DNA of 64,000 bases from the NCBI RefSeq assembly GCF_019399895.1, contig NC_091880.1, positions 3,224,001 to 3,288,000 on the forward strand, given 5' to 3'. Made by a program: the position numbers and the translations under genes. Below the pieces are notes generated by a model. That model was not told the DNA's origin, made no database searches, and worked only from the letters and a program-made list of their open reading frames with translations. Source of the DNA: Cardiocondyla obscurior (Eukaryota > Arthropoda > Insecta > Hymenoptera > Formicidae). Shown here piece by piece: positions 60,001 to 64,000 of the stretch (position 1 is its first letter; the number at the start of each line of letters is the position of its first letter).

Positions 60001-63000
60001 GTATTTTTTTTTTTTTTTTTTAATTTTTCTTTTTAGAAATATCTTTGCGACGTGATAATTTACGTGACACTTCATCGTCTTTTGACAACGCATCTATGAC
60101 ACATGATTGATATTTTAACGAGCGTTTGAATAGGCAAATAACGCAATTTGCATATGTAAACGTAAAAACTACACTGGCTATATATTAAAGTTCGCATTCT
60201 ACTTAGTTGCGTAACGTTATTTATAAACATGTAAACCGGCAGATATTTATAGCTGCTGAGAATTATGAGATGCGTTATATTTTCCGGATTACAGGCGGAA
60301 AAGGGATGAACAATGAACGCAATTATAAACGTATCGCTCATTGTCGCGTCGCGGCACCGGAAAATAGCCAATTCGCAAGCGAAACCGGTTTACATCCCTG
60401 AAATAAGCGAAGCTATTAAGCTTCACGTGCATAGTTATGACCATTGGAGACTACTGATTGCCGTCGTTTAAGTCACGGCGATCGTCGTAAAACTTCTTCG
60501 GCGTTCGCGGCCGCGCCGGCACCAGCGCGGCCCGCGACGTCTCGCCCAGCCAGATTGATTTCGTGACGCAACGACGATTTTCGCAACGGTCAACGCTGAT
60601 AAACGGGCTGCCCTGGGCACGACGTTTCCGTAGAAATGCAACGCGCGCAATAACACGGGCGCACCGTGACGTCGGGCGCGTAACGTCCAGCCCGCCTTGT
60701 TGGCGCCGCGTGTCACAGGCGAGACCCCGGTGTCAGCCTACGCGAGAATCAACGTCGTAATGTCCCCCGTGGACCCTCGCGGTTCCTTCCGTCGCGTCGG
60801 AGAAAATCGCGGGGGCGAACCCCGTCACCGTTGCAGGCCGCGCGGCGTCTTGCGAAACGGGAACGGTCCCGCGTTCACCCACACGCGATCGAAAAAAAAA
60901 AAAATAAAAAAAATAAAAAAAAGGAACAGTTCGCCGACGAGCGCAAATCTCCGTTTCCGCTGATTCGCGCAAGCGAAACGGGATAAGAAGACCCGGGCTT
61001 TTCCTCGCGGAGATGCCGCGGGAGAGATCTCTCCCGCGGAAACGCGTAGCGTCGTGCGTTCTTCCGCGAATCTATCTGCCGTCTTTCGCCCGGTCACCCA
61101 CGCGCTCGTTTCAATGCGCGTCCGCAGACGTCGAGCACGACGATTTGCCGTCCTTTCCTGGTAGACAGGACCCGCGAGCTGAATACAATACTCACGTCGA
61201 TCTCCACGCCGCAGCTTCGCGACGAGCCGCACCGGGGATGACTTATTATCGTCAAATCATTTCGGTGAATAACGCGCGATCGATCAAGCCGAATCAATGT
61301 AGCGTCAAGCGCAAACAGATCGTCGATGTCGACGAACTCTAGAAACGGAAAGTGTAGAAAATCTGTGGCGAGCCGTGCACGTGCATGAGTCGAGCAGCGA
61401 GGCTGAATATACATACATATATATTTCAATATTCGCCGGACTGTCCGCGACGGTAAATAAGTTATATTCGTCGGGAATCAATGAAGCATTGATTATTGGA
61501 TTTCCTAACGTTCAGGATTATACACGCTCGAATTCCAGCCGCGGCTATAAGCTACCGATTACCGCCGCGGAAATTGCCCGACGGCGCTCGTGCGAAAAGA
61601 AATTCCCCTTTCATACGCTGATTCTCTCGTTAGCGTGACACCGTCGACTAATCGCTTAATTAATAGATGATAAATGTTTGCAATTCCACCAGCGGGGCTC
61701 GCAAATCTCTTACGCAGCTCGTTACCAAGTCCAATTAATTACGTCGCGGAGCGATTAAAATGCTCGAACCGGCCGATTCGCCGGCGAGAACGGGCGGACG
61801 TTCCTCCCGCGTCATTCTTCTTCGCCTCCAAGGTAGTTCGAATTTTCTTCGGCGCGCGATTTATTTCCACGTGTCGACAGGGTCACCGGGTTGCGATTCC
61901 TGGTGTCGCGAGGCACGCCAGGAACGCGCGAAGCTTAAATTATTGCATGAGGGCTGGCGAAGTGGGTTTAAAGTTTCGTTCGGGACCTTTAATTCAAGAC
62001 CGACTGCTTTCGAAAGTATGCACTGGCGTCGAATAACTCGCGCCGAAATCCTTCGCAGGAATATTTAATCGCGAATGCGATACAGAGACGAAAAATGCAA
62101 AAGCGAATAATTTTTTGTCCTTCGCGAGTCATACTCTTTTCGTATTTTTTAATTAAAATATTATTTAAATCATATAAAATTCTACTATTTTATCGACCGA
62201 TTAGGTTATTTAATACATTAATAATTCAGTAGTTATTATAATATTAATTCAGTAAATTGTTTTATTACGTGTTACATTCAAATTGAAATTTCGTCGGGAA
62301 TGTTGTTAATCAAGATGTTCTTAACGAGAAAATTATGACAGAGCAATCGTTTATTAAATTTTAGCTCGTGTATATTGTTTCGGGGCAAAAAAAAAAGAAA
62401 AGGTTACCGCGAACACAGTTCCGCGTGCAAACACAATCATAAATGGAAATTAATAATTTAAATATTAATAAGATGCTAGACCACAGAATACAGTAGCCGG
62501 GTCTTGTACCTGCGTGTACAAGATAGAAATGAGAAAAGGCTTGGTCACATTAACGTCGTTGCTGTCAACAACGTGGCCCCCACCGTTAACGAACTATCGT
62601 CACTTCCCCGACCGATTACGTCGGGACTATAAATCAAAAATTTTTTTGTCATATCTTACATCTTAAGAGTACCTCCATCTCGGCGAACACGGTCGACACA
62701 TTAACTAGTCCCGCGATAAGCAAATCCTATTCCGAAATCCGTTCGAAGTACAGTTACTACGGTAGCTTTATACGAATCTGCGTTGGCGGTGCCAAAATGT
62801 TTCATAACTACTAGACATTATCATAATATTTCACGCGCGACGGAATTATGTTCCCGCAATGGAGACGTGAAAATTAAAATATCCAATCCTCCAAGCTATC
62901 TTCAAGACTTCTGTTAACAATTGAGTCGTAGATAACCGGCGCGATTTCTTATCAGAAAAACAGACACCTAGTGCAAAATAATTCGGTGAAGTCTCCATCG

Positions 63001-64000
63001 TGGCGAAAGCCGTCCCGCTTTCAGCTGAGTGAATTGCCGTTTCGTAAGTTATCCGCGGTAGTTCCTCAAAGTCGAGACGTAGCGGACCCGCCGCGAAGGA
63101 TGTACCGAGTCGCTGTCACGGACCTCCCGTCGAAAGGGATCCTTTTAACAGCTCGCAGCTTATCCGGGGAGCCTTGGCAACGCGCGGAGTACATCTCGAG
63201 GGTAACCGTGAATGCGAGCCGTGGCGCGCTCGTAAAAAGATGAACCGGTGACAACCGCTATGACGCGGAATTTACGACGCCGAGGTCACAGCCCGGGTCG
63301 AATCGTGAACACCGCCGGACAAGTTGTCGTTGTTCGCAAAAATGCCTCCTCGCCGTCGCTTCCATTCCGTCGCGATCCCGGCTTAGGTATGAGCAGCAGT
63401 CTCGGATGGTCAATAACGTCCTCGGTGCTCGGTTTATCTCGATCGACCGGAGTCGTTGGGATCACGTGTCTCCTCGGGAGGATAATCACGAGGACGGTTG
63501 CGGCGGGTCTCCGTGGATGATTATTATCGCACGAATGGTACTTGCAACGTGATTCAAGTGATCGCTCAATTTCTCCCGTCGATCTCTCGCACGAATCGCT
63601 TTCGATGGAGCTATCGACAAAACTAGGTCCAACGATCCTGTTTCTTAGATTTTTTTTTTTTCCTTTTTTTTCGCGATTTTTTTTTTTTTTTTTTACGTAT
63701 AATAAAATTAAATCTGTGGCTGGTAGTCGATTTTCTATCAACGTGAAAGATCAACTTTCTCTTTCGGTTTAATTTTATTTTTCTGTTTTTTCTTAATTGA
63801 AAAAAGATAAAAAATAATTGAGAGGAAAATTGAAGTTAATATGTATTAATAAAAATAATCATTTATTAAGCAAATCAAAATTTTATGAATAATTTATAAC
63901 GTGTATCGAGGTCTATTCGTAACATCTTTTTAAAAATCAAGGATGATCGCTGTATGTGATTGTAACAGCGAAGAAAAACATTCTCGAAGAATACATTATA
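57050..64000. other. Region upstream of EOGT, no gene supported
   Basis: The first several hundred bases should hold the EOGT 5' UTR and promoter. The stretch 57.6-58.5 kb is AT-rich with an AATTA-type microsatellite. From 58.48 to 62.1 kb the DNA is CpG-rich with many chance frames open on both strands. 62.1-62.9 kb is AT-rich, and 62.95-63.6 kb is CpG-rich again. A minus-strand frame (63286-63741) is partly protein-like but contains poly-Lys from a poly-T tract and has no recognised domain. Confidence 0.55.
58205..58227. repeat. AATTA microsatellite, about four and a half units
   Basis: Consecutive AATTA units in AT-rich DNA. Confidence 0.75.

Noticed and set aside
63286..63741. 151-codon minus-strand frame near the right edge
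   Set aside because: It includes poly-Lys from a T-tract and lacks clear splice sites; the Thr/Pro/Arg-rich remainder has no known domain.
1..64000. tRNA, rRNA, known microRNA, CRISPR or telomeric repeats
   Set aside because: I looked for tRNA box B motifs, familiar insect microRNA seeds and TTAGG arrays and saw none; no evenly spaced repeat array exists.

Overview
This 64 kb window looks like nuclear DNA of an insect, most likely a hymenopteran such as an ant (inference). The reasons are spliced genes with GT-AG introns, small compact introns beside very large ones, abundant CpG dinucleotides, many long poly-A/poly-T tracts, and protein sequences that read as insect orthologues. No prokaryotic, organellar or viral gene is recognisable. 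Most open reading frames over the CpG-rich non-coding DNA are chance reading frames. The real genes were found by following splice signals and recognised protein motifs.

Layout. (1) 1-17816, minus strand: the 5' part of DGAT1 (diacylglycerol O-acyltransferase 1, Drosophila midway). There are only two coding exons, at 17692-17816 and 5085-5213, split by a 12.5 kb intron; the gene continues off the left edge. Inside this intron, on the opposite strand, lies a small diverged tandem duplication of exon-like units with splice-site-like ends (6825-7346), preceded by a strong hairpin (6265-6307). (2) 17817-30287: gene-poor, with one unassigned coding-looking exon candidate (24313-24404, minus). (3) 30288-49533, minus: a slowmo/PRELID3 family gene, 174 aa in five exons spread over 19 kb. 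(4) 50084-51690, minus: WRNIP1 (RarA/Mgs1-type AAA+ ATPase), four exons, with an unusual short C-terminus. (5) 52326-53885, plus: PIGW, a single-exon multi-pass ER membrane protein of GPI-anchor synthesis, divergent from WRNIP1. (6) 54375-57049, minus: EOGT, the EGF-domain O-GlcNAc transferase, ten exons ending in a KDEL retention signal; it is tail-to-tail with PIGW and the polyadenylation signals interleave. (7) 57050-64000: no gene I can support.

The genes are ordinary cellular housekeeping functions: triglyceride synthesis at the ER, mitochondrial lipid transfer, replication-stress response, GPI-anchor inositol acylation, and ER-lumenal glycosylation of EGF repeats. They share no pathway beyond a loose ER/lipid theme, and I do not infer an operon-like system. 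I found no clearly new biological system. The most unusual items are the antisense tandem exon-like duplication in the DGAT1 intron, the altered WRNIP1 C-terminus with a 93-nt stop-free intron, and the orphan exon at 24.3 kb.
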